From the NCBI RefSeq assembly GCF_000758725.1, contig NZ_CP009428.1, forward strand, positions 3,348,001-3,412,000: a DNA stretch of 64,000 bases. The letters are read 5' to 3'. Shown here piece after piece: positions 44,232 to 53,406 of this stretch. Below the pieces are notes generated by a model. It ran no database searches and had not been told where the DNA came from. It worked only from the letters and a program-made list of their open reading frames with translations. Position 1 is the first letter of the stretch. The number at the start of each line of letters is the position of its first letter. This DNA is from Paenibacillus odorifer. GTDB lineage: Bacteria > Bacillota > Bacilli > Paenibacillales > Paenibacillaceae. The position numbers and the translations under genes were made by a program.

Positions 44232-44945
44232 TTACTTGGCATTACTTTTATACAATTTAACATAGTTTGTAAGTTCAGCTATCGCGAAAAATTGCTTCGT
44301 TAATTGAGAATTCAATTTTTGTAAGGCAAGCTGAAAGGATACCTCCACTTTTTTGTAGTTATGTGTTTCTATTTCATTCAAAAGCTGTTTCATATTCTCG
44401 ATATAATAAACAGTTTTCCTTAAACTGCTGATAAGAATAATTTTTCTTAATTCCGTTAAAGTGAAGACTCTGTAGCCATTATCTTTGTTCCTATTCGAAG
44501 AGATTAGCCCTTCTTGTTCCCAATGCCGAATAGCTGATGGATTAACTCCTGCCATTTGTGCAACTTCACCAATCGTCATTGAATCTGTTACAGTTAAATC
44601 TTTGTATTTTGATAAATCAACATCCCGAAACATGCGTAAAACTTCCTCTAACCTTTCTTTTTCCACTTGGGTCTTATGTTGCTCTTGATTGATTGCCCAA
44701 AGAGCAGACTCCATCTGCTGGCCTTTAATCTTCCTCATCACATCGTACACAACCGGAATTTCATATCCCTGCAATAATGCGCGAATGGTAATAAAAGCTT
44801 GTACATGGATGGAAGTGTAACATCTGCGGTTGCTGGCGGTCCTTGATACATCTGGAATTAAGTCTTGATCTTCGTATCTCCTTAAAGTAGTGGTACTCAC
44901 ATTTAATTGCTTAGCTATCAGTGTAGGTGTATATATCTCTTCCAT
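44232..44945 (-). CDS. MerR-family regulator with two helix-turn-helix domains
   Basis: This is a protein of about 237 residues with two MerR-type DNA-binding domains in one chain. The first is at 5-75 (YTPTLIAKQLNVSTTTLRRYEDQDLIPDV). The second is at about 120-190 (MTIGEVAQMAGVNPSAIRHWEQEGLISSNRNKDNGYRVFTLTELRKI), followed by a C-terminal helical region. Normal MerR proteins have one such domain and dimerise. ATG 44945 is chosen; two further ATG codons lie 3 and 9 bases upstream. It is divergent from an alpha/beta hydrolase. A dyad at 44971-44986 lies in its leader. Confidence 0.82.
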   Translation of the reverse strand: MEEIYTPTLIAKQLNVSTTTLRRYEDQDLIPDVSRTASNRRCYTSIHVQAFITIRALLQGYEIPVVYDVMRKIKGQQMESALWAINQEQHKTQVEKERLEEVLRMFRDVDLSKYKDLTVTDSMTIGEVAQMAGVNPSAIRHWEQEGLISSNRNKDNGYRVFTLTELRKIILISSLRKTVYYIENMKQLLNEIETHNYKKVEVSFQLALQKLNSQLTKQFFAIAELTNYVKLYKSNAK

Positions 44946-44970
44946 AATCATCATCGCCCCAAAACATTAA

Positions 44971-44986
44971 AGTTGAACCTTCAAGT
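44971..44986. promoter_or_regulatory. Dyad operator between MerR gene and hydrolase
   Basis: AGTTGAA-CC-TTCAAGT is a near-perfect inverted repeat. TTGAAC within it could be a -35 for the hydrolase, with TATTAA 18 bases downstream. The placement fits autoregulation and control of the divergent gene. Confidence 0.5.
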
Positions 44987-45102
44987 GCTACAACAATATT
45001 AAATCGAATTTAGGCAGATATATCAAGGGAGGTAAAGGGATAAACCGAAAGATTGCATGAATGTTATATGATACTTTTATAGAACACAAAGGAGTGAGTT
45101 CA

Positions 45103-45984
45103 TTGAAAAAGATAATACAATTAGCAAACCAATCAGAAATAGAAGTAGGTATGGCAGGGCTTCCAAATCGTCCAACCATCATGTTACCCATCGCTAAAAA
45201 ATCTGTGTACAATCAGGAAGCAGAAAACTTAAAGCTGTGGGGAGTAGATCCCGAATTAGGTAAACATTTTGTTGAAGGACTAGCGGATACTTTTCAAGTG
45301 CTTTATTTCGATTATGAAGGTCATCTATTTCAACATCCAGTGGAAAATCTAACAGCAGATCATATTGTGAAGGATCTTCTCCACATTGCGGATGAAATGA
45401 ATGTTACAAGCTTTAGTTACTACGGTTATTCCTGGCTTGCGTTGATTGGATTGCAAATGGCTATAAGAACAGATCGCTTGGAGAGTTTGGTAATGGGAGG
45501 TTTTCCACCCTATAATGGCCCCTATCAAGAAATGAGGGTTGTGACCCATAAAACACATACACAAGCTTTGAGTAACCAAAATGAATCTGTGGAAAGCCCT
45601 GCTGGACCGGATAATCCAAACGAAATGGATTGGGACAATATAAAGGTTACCATAGATACCCGTGTTACAGCACAATTTGTCTCCCTATACCATAGCCTCA
45701 CAGCCTTTGATGATCGCAGAATTCAACATTTGCCTAGTCTCCCTAAACTAGCTTTTGCAGGTGGAAATGATACGATCGTTTACGGTGAAAATTTCGGGAG
45801 CGTTACCGTTGACATCGTCGGGTTGTTAAAAAAGAATAAGGAGCAGTTGGCGGATTTAGGCTGGGATGTTGAAATCCTTTCGGGAGCCCAGATGGACCAT
45901 ACAAAAGCTATGCAGCCAGCAGTAGTTGTACCACTGATTAAGACATGGTATATGAACGTGTTACTAAAAAATACTGGATTGTAA
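45103..45984 (+). CDS. Alpha/beta hydrolase
   Basis: This is a protein of about 293 residues. The alpha/beta-hydrolase core shows VLYFDYEGH (strand 4), the nucleophile elbow YYGYSWLALIG with the serine in GxSxxx form, and a late HTKAMQPAVVVPLI with the candidate catalytic histidine. The elbow lacks the second glycine of GxSxG, which is common in smaller esterase-like proteins. TTG 45103 with AAAGGAG is preferred over the ATG at 45061. It is divergent from the double-HTH MerR gene and likely under its control. The substrate is unknown. Confidence 0.75.
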   Translation: MKKIIQLANQSEIEVGMAGLPNRPTIMLPIAKKSVYNQEAENLKLWGVDPELGKHFVEGLADTFQVLYFDYEGHLFQHPVENLTADHIVKDLLHIADEMNVTSFSYYGYSWLALIGLQMAIRTDRLESLVMGGFPPYNGPYQEMRVVTHKTHTQALSNQNESVESPAGPDNPNEMDWDNIKVTIDTRVTAQFVSLYHSLTAFDDRRIQHLPSLPKLAFAGGNDTIVYGENFGSVTVDIVGLLKKNKEQLADLGWDVEILSGAQMDHTKAMQPAVVVPLIKTWYMNVLLKNTGL

Positions 45985-46100
45985 TTGTGGCAGATACAAA
46001 AATCCAGTGAATAAGGTATCCCAAAAGAACAATACTTTTTAGGGTAAAATCTTTAATTTGAAGAGATTAAATAGTAAACGATCTATGATAAGATTCCATA

Positions 46101-46114
46101 TGTAATCGCTTACA
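46101..46114 (+). promoter_or_regulatory. cre box upstream of the xylanase gene
   Basis: TGTAATCGCTTACA is a near-perfect cre palindrome (TGTAANCGNTTACA), 123 bases before the xylanase ATG. It predicts CcpA repression by glucose. Confidence 0.75.
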
Positions 46115-46236
46115 TTAATATATATGGAAGGAAGTGGTGTTGCGAATCTGCCCCAACAAGAAATTGCTTCGACTACTAGAAATACAGACAAGCAGAATGT
46201 AGGTATGTAGTGACAAAAAATTTCAGGAGGTAGATT

Positions 46237-46872
46237 ATGTTTAAATTTAACAAGAAAATCGTGACTGTAATTATGGCCGCTTCAATGAGTTTCAGCTTGT
46301 TTGCAGCAACCTCAAGTGCAGCGACAGACTATTGGCAAAATTGGACCGATGGTGGCGGGACAGTAAATGCTACTAATGGATCTGGTGGGAATTACAGTGT
46401 TACATGGTCAAATACTGGTAACTTTGTTGTTGGTAAAGGTTGGAATACTGGATCCCCATCTAGAACAATAAACTACAATGCAGGCGTCTGGGCACCATCC
46501 GGCAATGGGTATTTAACTCTTTATGGGTGGACGAGAAACTCCCTCATAGAATATTACGTCGTTGATAGTTGGGGCACTTATAGACCTACTGGAACCTATA
46601 AAGGTACCGTGACTAGTGATGGAGGCACATATGATATATATACGACTACGAGAACGAACGCCCCTTCTATTGATGGTACGGCAACCTTCACACAGTTTTG
46701 GAGTGTAAGACAATCCAAGCGAGCAACGGGAAGCAATGTCGCGATCACTTTTGCCAACCACGTTAATGCTTGGAAAAGTTACGGAATGAATCTGGGCAGC
46801 AGTTGGTCTTACCAGGTATTAGCGACAGAAGGATATCAAAGTAGTGGGAGCTCAAACGTAACAGTATGGTAA
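46237..46872 (+). CDS. xynA: Secreted GH11 endo-1,4-beta-xylanase
   Basis: This is a 211-residue precursor. A signal peptide of about 28 residues ends ATSSA, and the mature enzyme begins [13 protein letters not shown]. It is very close to the 20-kDa xylanase of Bacillus circulans/B. subtilis. The catalytic glutamates are E105 ([11 protein letters not shown], nucleophile) and E198 (ATEGYQSSG, acid/base). The thumb loop [11 protein letters not shown] is present. The enzyme cuts xylan outside the cell. CAGGAGG precedes ATG. The cre box upstream is the visible control. Products could feed the intracellular GH8 and GH43 enzymes 17-19 kb away. Confidence 0.96.
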   Translation: MFKFNKKIVTVIMAASMSFSLFAATSSAATDYWQNWTDGGGTVNATNGSGGNYSVTWSNTGNFVVGKGWNTGSPSRTINYNAGVWAPSGNGYLTLYGWTRNSLIEYYVVDSWGTYRPTGTYKGTVTSDGGTYDIYTTTRTNAPSIDGTATFTQFWSVRQSKRATGSNVAITFANHVNAWKSYGMNLGSSWSYQVLATEGYQSSGSSNVTVW

Positions 46873-46905
46873 TAACAGGTTATCTATAAGTATTCACTAT
46901 CATTG

Positions 46906-46939
46906 CTAAGGTTGTCGGTCCACAACCGGCAGCCTTAGA
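46906..46939 (+). terminator. Hairpin after xynA
   Basis: CTAAGGTTGTCGGT pairs with ACCGGCAGCCTTAG with two mismatches (G-U). No T-run follows, so termination is likely but not certain. Confidence 0.55.
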
Positions 46940-47004
46940 TCATTCTAGATCATTCAGCAAATGATACTTAACTACATACCAGTGGTTGGAAAGGAGATAT
47001 ATCC

Positions 47005-47832
47005 ATGAGAAAACTATTAATTTCTCTTTTAATAGTTGTTGCTATCAGCGCTTGTTCGCAAGAAAAGCCTGAACAGAAGGATACTTATGTATTGGTCAAA
47101 GGTGGAAATTTCATTAACACAAATTCCAACTACAAAAGTACAACTATATCAAATTTCTATATCGGCCAATATGAAGTTACTCAGAAAGAGTGGGTTGAAA
47201 TAATGGGAAGCAACCCTTCAGCATTCAAAGACGAAAACTTGCCAGTAGAAATGGTTAACTGGTATGACGTAATAGATTACTGTAATAAAAGAAGTATAAA
47301 AGAGGGGCTCAAACCTTATTACAATATAGATAAAAATAAAAAAGATCCGAATAATAAAAGTAATAACGATACTTTAAAATGGACAGTAACGCTCAATGCA
47401 GGAGCTAATGGTTACCGATTGCCTACAGAAGCAGAGTGGGAATATGCTGCGGGTGGAGGACAGTTGAGCAAAAGTTACACCTACAGTGGAAGCAATAAAG
47501 CAGATGAAGTAGCATGGTATTGGCAAAACGCTGGAGACAAATTCTTATCAGGAGATTGGAACTGGCCGATCATAGAAAACAACCATAACAAAACAAAATC
47601 TATTGGTGGCAAAAAACCTAATGAGCTAGGTCTTTACGATATGTCAGGGAATGTTAGGGAATGGTGTTGGAACTGGTACGGAGATATAGATAGTAAGAGC
47701 GGTTCTTTCCGGGTTGTAAAGGGTGGCGGGTGGATCGGCGGCATTAACAACAACGAGATTTCATTTCGGGGAAAGTTCGAAGCGAATGGTATGGGTCCTG
47801 ATCAAGGTTTTCGAGTGATTCGTGGTGAGTAG
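47005..47832 (+). CDS. Lipoprotein with FGE/SUMF1 fold lacking the catalytic cysteines
   Basis: This is a 275-residue lipoprotein (lipobox AISAC at about 13-17). The formylglycine-generating-enzyme fold is clear: FYIGQYEVTQKEWVEIMGSNPS, PVEMVNWYDVIDYCN, GYRLPTEAEWEYAA, NELGLYDMSGNVREWCWNWYG and the C-terminal FRVVKGGGW plus QGFRVIRGE. True formylglycine generators need a cysteine pair in the last motif; here that region reads GGINNNEISFRG and has none. No sulfatase is near. It is therefore more likely a binding or structural SUMF1-fold protein on the cell surface. Confidence 0.85.
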   Translation: MRKLLISLLIVVAISACSQEKPEQKDTYVLVKGGNFINTNSNYKSTTISNFYIGQYEVTQKEWVEIMGSNPSAFKDENLPVEMVNWYDVIDYCNKRSIKEGLKPYYNIDKNKKDPNNKSNNDTLKWTVTLNAGANGYRLPTEAEWEYAAGGGQLSKSYTYSGSNKADEVAWYWQNAGDKFLSGDWNWPIIENNHNKTKSIGGKKPNELGLYDMSGNVREWCWNWYGDIDSKSGSFRVVKGGGWIGGINNNEISFRGKFEANGMGPDQGFRVIRGE

Positions 47833-47935
47833 ACGGGAACAAGACATACCAAGTATAATCGGAAAAAGCTGAAAAGGGTTTGATTAATATACAAGCTTTG
47901 CGCTCGAATATAATCAAACCCCAATATGTATGTTG

Positions 47936-48790
47936 CTATATTTCTTCGATCATTTGGATTAATTTTGACAACGCACTAGTAAAAACCGCGTTCCGGCGAT
48001 ACACAAACCATACCTGCAAATCTCGATATCCTTCAGGCAGACGGTGGGAAGTAATTACTCCCGCCTCTTCGGCCTTAGAGATCGAAGATTGGGGCAGCAT
48101 AGACACGCCGAGTCCAGCGGAAACCCCACTTAGAATTACATCTAACGTTCCGTATTCCATAATCTTATAAGAGCTCATCCCGCTTTCATTCAGGAAACTC
48201 TCAGCTTTGGCACGATGTGTACATCCGACGTCGAAAAACAACATTGGCTTTGTAAGCAATTCGCGCATATCGCTCTTACCTGGTTGTGAGATAAGCACCA
48301 GCTCCTCTTCGAAAGCAACTACATGTTCTATATCAGGCTGGTCAATGGGTCCATAAACAAAGGCTCCATCTAGTTGGTAATCAAGCACTTTTTGTAAGAG
48401 TTTATGCGTTTCTCCCGTTATAAGCGATAGATTAACATCGGGATATCGTAAGTGATATTCGGTTAGCAGGGGCGTTAGATGAGTAGCCGCTGTTGTTTCG
48501 ATGGAACCTAAACGGAGCGGACCAGTAGGGTGCTCAGAGTATTGTGTGGTTATTACAGCCTCGTCCATTAATAATAATATTTTGTCTGTATATGCCAGTA
48601 AGTTCTCACCTGCCGGCGTTAACGTCATCCCTCGATTGGATCGGCGAAATAGGGGGATTTTCAGCTGAGCTTCTAGATACTGAATCCGGTTTGTCACATT
48701 TGACTGGACATAATTTAAGACTTGAGCAGCCTTCGTTATGCTACCCTCGCGAGCAACCGCTTGAAATATTCTCAAATCTCCACTTTCCAT
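47936..48790 (-). CDS. LysR-family transcriptional regulator
   Basis: This is a 284-residue LysR protein. The HTH is at 1-60 (LRIFQAVAREGSITKAAQVLNYVQSNVTNRIQYLEAQLKIPLFRR), followed by a substrate-binding domain (GPLRLGSIETTAATHLTPLL). The start was moved to the ATG at 48790, preceded by GAAGGTG; the frame is open further upstream. It is divergent from a dehydrogenase gene that it probably regulates. A LysR-type ATTAC-N9-GTAAA site lies between them. Confidence 0.87.
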   Translation of the reverse strand: MESGDLRIFQAVAREGSITKAAQVLNYVQSNVTNRIQYLEAQLKIPLFRRSNRGMTLTPAGENLLAYTDKILLLMDEAVITTQYSEHPTGPLRLGSIETTAATHLTPLLTEYHLRYPDVNLSLITGETHKLLQKVLDYQLDGAFVYGPIDQPDIEHVVAFEEELVLISQPGKSDMRELLTKPMLFFDVGCTHRAKAESFLNESGMSSYKIMEYGTLDVILSGVSAGLGVSMLPQSSISKAEEAGVITSHRLPEGYRDLQVWFVYRRNAVFTSALSKLIQMIEEI

Positions 48791-48855
48791 TTCCTTTGCA
48801 CCTTCTTGGTATGATGATTTATGATAGTCACCTTCAGTTTTGATCATTTTACTGG

Positions 48856-48875
48856 ATTACACCCACTATGTAAAA
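48856..48875. promoter_or_regulatory. LysR-type binding site
   Basis: ATTAC-N9-GTAAA has the T-N11-A form of LysR operators and lies between the divergent LysR and dehydrogenase genes. Confidence 0.5.
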
Positions 48876-48921
48876 TTTATTATAGATTCATTAATAACAA
48901 CTTGAGGAAGGGGCTTGGATG

Positions 48922-49911
48922 ATGAAAGCCATTGTACATGCTGGAGAAGGTGGCCTGAAGGGCTTGAACTATAAAGAGATTATGGATAAAAGACCGGGGA
49001 TTGGAGAAGTGAAGGTTAGGTTAAAGGCTGCAGGGCTGAACCACAGGGACTTGTTTATCATGGATGACAGAACAAAACAGGATACTCCTTTGATTATCGG
49101 CTCTGATGGCGCGGGGAGAATTGAAGCAATAGGTGAAGGTGTACTTGATCATAATGTTGGTGAAGATGTCATCATTAATCCGTGCATCGGATGGGAATAT
49201 GCCGACAATGTTCCTAACGTTCCAGCCATTGTAGGGGGACCTTCAGAGGGTACATTCGCTGAGTCAATCATCATTCCAGCGCAAAATGCCGTCAGCAAGC
49301 CAGCTTACCTGTCATGGGAAGAAGCCGGCGTGCTGCCCTTATCAGCCTTAACAGCCTATCGGGCGCTGTTTACTAGAGGCCGCTTAAAGAAAGGTGAACA
49401 CGTTCTTATACCTGGCATTGGTGGTGGGGTTGCGACATATGCCATGATGATGGCTTCAGCGGTGGGTGCACGTATCAGTGTCACTTCACGCAGTGAATCG
49501 AAAAGACTAGCTGCACTCGCTCATGGAGCTGACCATGCTTTTGACAGTCATAGCAATTGGAAGGAAAGCATGAATGGAGACACCGTTCATCTCATCCTCG
49601 ACAGCATTGGGCCTGCGACGTTCCCGCATTACTTTGATATTATTAAACCCAATGGACGTATTGTCACATTTGGTGCAAGCTCAGGAGATCGAATGGAAAT
49701 CCCGACGCGAGCCATATTTTTCCCGCAAATTAGTATCATAGGTAGCTCAATGGGAAGTAGTGAAGAGTTTGCGGATATGCTTCAGTTTATGGAACATCAT
49801 TCGATTCGACCTATCATTGATCGAGTGTATCCTTTACAAGACACAGTTCAGGCATTTCACCGAATGCAGCAGGGAGAACAATTTGGTAATATCGCGATAA
49901 GAATAGAATGA
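48922..49911 (+). CDS. Zinc-type medium-chain dehydrogenase/quinone oxidoreductase
   Basis: This is a protein of about 329 residues of the MDR superfamily. The GroES-like N-terminal half has [20 protein letters not shown] and [17 protein letters not shown]. The Rossmann half has [30 protein letters not shown]. The structural-zinc four-cysteine loop is absent, as in quinone-oxidoreductase-like members (YogA type). GGAAGGGG precedes the two ATG codons. It is paired with a divergent LysR regulator. The substrate is unknown. Confidence 0.85.
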   Translation: MKAIVHAGEGGLKGLNYKEIMDKRPGIGEVKVRLKAAGLNHRDLFIMDDRTKQDTPLIIGSDGAGRIEAIGEGVLDHNVGEDVIINPCIGWEYADNVPNVPAIVGGPSEGTFAESIIIPAQNAVSKPAYLSWEEAGVLPLSALTAYRALFTRGRLKKGEHVLIPGIGGGVATYAMMMASAVGARISVTSRSESKRLAALAHGADHAFDSHSNWKESMNGDTVHLILDSIGPATFPHYFDIIKPNGRIVTFGASSGDRMEIPTRAIFFPQISIIGSSMGSSEEFADMLQFMEHHSIRPIIDRVYPLQDTVQAFHRMQQGEQFGNIAIRIE

Positions 49912-49934
49912 GCTGAGTCCCTTATAACTGGAAG

Positions 49935-50504
49935 TCAAATGCCAAAAATATCGATTTCGGAGACAGGAAACCACTTCTTCGAAGCCACATCTTTAAAAAA
50001 CACTTGAATAGTGTAGGTGCCCTTTGTATTAAAGGAATATGTATACTCGTTGGTTTTGAACCAAAAGTTTTCTTCGCTGTTCTTAATTTGTTGAGCATCA
50101 ATGGTTTCTGTTTTGTCCGCAGGATCGGTGATCACAACCTTAATATCTGAAATTTCTGTTTTTAAATGATCCACCTGTAATAGAGTAGAAAATGCAAAAC
50201 GTGACGGGCTTTTTACTTTACCAAAAATCTCTCCATTATTATCGAGCATAACCATGTTTATATTAGGCTTGTAGATTCGAACCGTTTTACCTGATTCATC
50301 CAAGGCGAATAGTGCAAATAAATCTTTAGACAACTGTTCAGTCGTCAAGGAAACCGAACCTTCGGACAATATTGCGGGCTGTTTTTGAAGCACATTATTC
50401 AAATATAATGATACTTCAGATGAGCCAGCTGCAGCATAAATCACGGTTCCCGGTAAAATCATGATGCAAAATCCTAAAAGAATCAGCTTCCTTATTTTTC
50501 TCAA
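49935..50504 (-). CDS. Secreted protein of unknown function
   Basis: This is a 189-residue protein with a signal peptide (1-25, ending IYAAA). The body is probably all-beta: SVSLTTEQLSKDLFALFAL resembles the repeat of copper-amine-oxidase-N-type domains, and the C-terminal half reads like an immunoglobulin-like fold (YTYSFNTKGTYTIQVFFKDVASKKW). The function is unknown. The start is TTG with AGGAGGG seven bases upstream. Confidence 0.65.
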   Translation of the reverse strand: MRKIRKLILLGFCIMILPGTVIYAAAGSSEVSLYLNNVLQKQPAILSEGSVSLTTEQLSKDLFALFALDESGKTVRIYKPNINMVMLDNNGEIFGKVKSPSRFAFSTLLQVDHLKTEISDIKVVITDPADKTETIDAQQIKNSEENFWFKTNEYTYSFNTKGTYTIQVFFKDVASKKWFPVSEIDIFGI

Positions 50505-50585
50505 TGATTTTCCCTCCTATAGAGCTTTATGTTAATTATACCCATAAGATGGAAGATAGTTTCTTTTACACCATTAATAAAATAT

Positions 50586-50626
50586 AAGAAGGTCAGTAGA
50601 GGGAACTACCCTTACCTGACCTTCTT
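50586..50626. other. Orphan long hairpin
   Basis: AAGAAGGTCAG pairs with CTGACCTTCTT, with an inner GGG/CCC, about 80 bases upstream of the minus-strand start at 50504. It has no gene ending next to it. Confidence 0.45.
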
Positions 50627-50780
50627 GGTGTTAAATGAAAGAGTTATTTTTTCTCAGGAGCCAGGATAAGAATGTAACAAAACATTGTGGCATAAAAATA
50701 GCATTGGGACTAGATTTCATTTGACAGAGGAGATGTGTTTGGTAAAATTATACATAGGTTTTATTAATAGGAGGTTAGCA

Positions 50781-51284
50781 ATGGATATCGCCATTGAGTT
50801 AATTGAAAGTATGTTAGTCAAATTTAGATCGGAAAAGAAATGGACGCTCCAAGCAATCGAGCAATGTACCCAAGAGGATATTACATGGTCCCCAACCGTG
50901 GAAAGTAACAGTATTGCAAATTTGGTTGCTCATATTAGCGGGGCAGTACATTCACGAATTGAAACTATCCTTTTAGATATTCCGGATACTAGAGATAGGG
51001 AGAGGGAGTTTGAAAGAGGCCTAGAAATGACAAAAGAACAAGCCATAACCATGACCAGGGATGCTTTTGATATTATCATCCAATATCTTGAACGGCTCCA
51101 ATCTAACCCGGAGTTATTGATGTCACAACCCTTTCTTAATTTACCACCACTTACATATAGCCAAGTAAATAACGAGACTACCGCTCTTAATCTCATGATA
51201 GCGATGGTGAGAGAAGTCCATTATCATACAGGCCAAATCATTTATGCAGCAAAAATAAGAAAGGGTCAGCTTGTATGGCAATGA
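50781..51284 (+). CDS. DinB-fold protein (DUF1572-like)
   Basis: This is a 167-residue four-helix-bundle protein of the DinB superfamily. The metal histidines can be read in VAHISGAVHSRIE and REVHYHTGQIIY. Such proteins may be thiol-dependent transferases or stress proteins. The start is ATG 50781, preceded by AGGAGGTTAGCA; the open frame extends upstream to 50685 without a ribosome site. It stands alone. Confidence 0.82.
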   Translation: MDIAIELIESMLVKFRSEKKWTLQAIEQCTQEDITWSPTVESNSIANLVAHISGAVHSRIETILLDIPDTRDREREFERGLEMTKEQAITMTRDAFDIIIQYLERLQSNPELLMSQPFLNLPPLTYSQVNNETTALNLMIAMVREVHYHTGQIIYAAKIRKGQLVWQ

Positions 51285-51315
51285 CAGTTTAACTAGAGGA
51301 ACGATACATACACTA

Positions 51316-51347
51316 ACAAAGGACTGCCAAGAGGCAGTCCTTTGTTC
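51316..51347. terminator. Bidirectional terminator
   Basis: AACAAAGGACTGCC pairs perfectly with GGCAGTCCTTTGTT around AAGA, between convergent genes. Confidence 0.83.
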
Positions 51348-51354
51348 ACTCTAA

Positions 51355-52224
51355 CTAGAATCCTCTCACACTGCTAGGGGTTACCTTTTTATGTTTTTTA
51401 AAGGTGCGGCTGAAGTAGTAGATATCGCTGAAGCCAGTAGTGGTAGCGATTTCAGAAATCGTTAGCTGGGTATGGCGGAGCAAATAATCTGCACGGTCTA
51501 AACGGACAGCATTTACATATTCCGATATCGTATGCCCAGTGAGTTCCTTAAAGAGACGGCTGAAATGGAAGCGGCTTAACCCCGCTAGCGCCGCAAGTTC
51601 GTCAACTTGAATCGGCTCCTGGTAATGGGTATCGATATAACGCAAAACAGGTGCGAAGCGTTCAACGGTCTGAATACGTCTTTCTTGCTCCGCTTGTGAG
51701 AGTACGGTGACGATATGTCTGCGCAACAACAGTGTTAGCAGGCGGTACAGCTCGGATTTGACAGCCAGCTCGTAACCAAATTCGCGACGTTCCAGTTCCC
51801 GGATAATCGCCAACGCACAGTCTGTAATGTGCTGATCCCCCCGGATATGGTTACGTAACAGCAGCTGGTTCCGCTGAATCGGGGCGATGAACTTGGTTTC
51901 AGCAGCGTCGCTTACCGCACTATGCAGCAAGGAAGTATCTGCAATAATCGCATAATACAATAAATCAGAAGAAGCGCTTACCCCATAATGCAGCTCGTTG
52001 CTGTTCACAGCAACTAAATCGCCAGCCCGGACGTTAATTGGTGTTCGTCCGCACTCAAAAACAGCCTCACCACTTTCAATAAATATAAACTCAAGATGCT
52101 CATGCCAATGATGTGGGAACAACATAACTCCTTCTTGGTTGAAGCGCTGGGTATGTACTTTAATCGGGAACTCGGGATCCGGCATGTCCATGGGTTCCTG
52201 TAGATGTTTATCATAGTCCAACAT
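51355..52224 (-). CDS. AraC-family regulator with cupin sensor
   Basis: This is a 289-residue regulator. The N-terminal cupin (about 25-90) has HHWHEHLEFIFIESGEAVF. The C-terminal AraC domain (about 185-285) has two HTHs (VDELAALAGLSRFHFSRLFKELTGHTISEYVNAVRLDRA; ISEIATTTGFSDIYYFSRTFKKHKKVTPSSV). AGGAGG precedes ATG. It is divergent from the dehydrogenase-isomerase operon at 52348, which it most likely activates in response to a sugar. Confidence 0.88.
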   Translation of the reverse strand: MLDYDKHLQEPMDMPDPEFPIKVHTQRFNQEGVMLFPHHWHEHLEFIFIESGEAVFECGRTPINVRAGDLVAVNSNELHYGVSASSDLLYYAIIADTSLLHSAVSDAAETKFIAPIQRNQLLLRNHIRGDQHITDCALAIIRELERREFGYELAVKSELYRLLTLLLRRHIVTVLSQAEQERRIQTVERFAPVLRYIDTHYQEPIQVDELAALAGLSRFHFSRLFKELTGHTISEYVNAVRLDRADYLLRHTQLTISEIATTTGFSDIYYFSRTFKKHKKVTPSSVRGF

Positions 52225-52347
52225 TTATAGACTGCACCTCCTATAGCACAATTGTACAAATGAAACCGCAAGGCTCTGCATGGTATTTAGGGTTGAAATC
52301 ATTATAATACGAATCATAACCTATGCAAAATAAAGGAGCGAGTGTTA

Positions 52348-53406
52348 ATGGATAAGATCAAAATTGGCGTAATAGGTACGGGCTCTATCTCCGGCATGCA
52401 CTTAAGTGCTTATCGGAATAATCCGCAGACAACCATATATGCGGTATGTGATCTGAATGAAGAACGTGCACGCGAAGTAGCTACAGAATATAACGTCGAG
52501 AAGGTATATACGGATTACCGTGAATTACTGGCCAATTCCGAAATAGATGCAGTCAGCATCTGCACATGGAACAACTCCCATGCCGAGATCAGCATCGCGG
52601 CGCTTGAGGAAGGCAAGCATGTGCTTGTGGAAAAGCCGCTTTGCCGTACGGTTGAAGAAGCGCTTCAGGTACAGCAAGCAGTGGAAAAGAGCGGCAAGAT
52701 TTTGCAAGTAGGCTTTGTACGACGTTATGACTCCAATGCCCAGCTCCTTCAGACATTGGTGGAACAAGGAGAATTCGGCGAAATCTACTATGCAAAGGCA
52801 ACGACGTTCCGTAGACTAGGCAATCCCGGCGGCTGGTTCAGTGATATTGAACGCTCCGGCGGCGGACCGCTGATCGATATTGGCGTCCATGTGATCGATC
52901 TTTGCTGGTATTTGATGGGCCGTCCGAATCCAGTATCGGTAAGTGCCAATACCTACCGGAAGCTCGGCAATCGTTCTAATATCAAGAATCTCTCTTTCTA
53001 TAAAGCCGCGGATTACGACGCAGCGAACAATACGGTGGAAGATTTAGCGAATGCACTGATACGCTTTGAGAATGGAGCTTCACTGATGGTCGATGTCAGC
53101 TTTACACTGCATGCCAAAGAAGACGAGCGTTCGGTACGCCTGTACGGTGACAAGGGTGGTTTTGAAATTGATCCTGAGATAGTCATTGTTAAAGAACAGG
53201 CGGATACGATCGTCAATACCTATCCGCAGACCGATAATAAGGGGTTTGAGTTCAACAGTGCATTCCAGAATGAAATTAATCATTTTGCGAGCAACATCAG
53301 TACCGGCTCTACACCGATTAGTCCTGTGCAAGACGGCGTTACAATCATGAAGGTACTCGGCGCGATCTATGAATCCGCAGCCAAAGGTGAAGAGGTGAAA
53401 CTATGA
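52348..53406 (+). CDS. Gfo/Idh/MocA-family oxidoreductase
   Basis: This is a 352-residue NAD(P)-dependent sugar dehydrogenase. The Rossmann loop is GVIGTGSISGMH (8-19), the family motif EKPLC holds the catalytic lysine, and GGGPLIDIGVHVIDLCWYLMG holds the catalytic Asp and His. ATG 52348 with AAAGGAG is used; GTG 52342 is too close to the site. The stop overlaps the next isomerase gene in ATGA form. Members oxidise a sugar or cyclitol hydroxyl, often at C3; here the partner genes are two xylose-isomerase-like proteins. Confidence 0.87.
   Translation: MDKIKIGVIGTGSISGMHLSAYRNNPQTTIYAVCDLNEERAREVATEYNVEKVYTDYRELLANSEIDAVSICTWNNSHAEISIAALEEGKHVLVEKPLCRTVEEALQVQQAVEKSGKILQVGFVRRYDSNAQLLQTLVEQGEFGEIYYAKATTFRRLGNPGGWFSDIERSGGGPLIDIGVHVIDLCWYLMGRPNPVSVSANTYRKLGNRSNIKNLSFYKAADYDAANNTVEDLANALIRFENGASLMVDVSFTLHAKEDERSVRLYGDKGGFEIDPEIVIVKEQADTIVNTYPQTDNKGFEFNSAFQNEINHFASNISTGSTPISPVQDGVTIMKVLGAIYESAAKGEEVKL

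Noticed and set aside
47005..47832. Genuine formylglycine-generating enzyme
   Set aside because: The active-site cysteine pair is absent and no sulfatase is encoded nearby.
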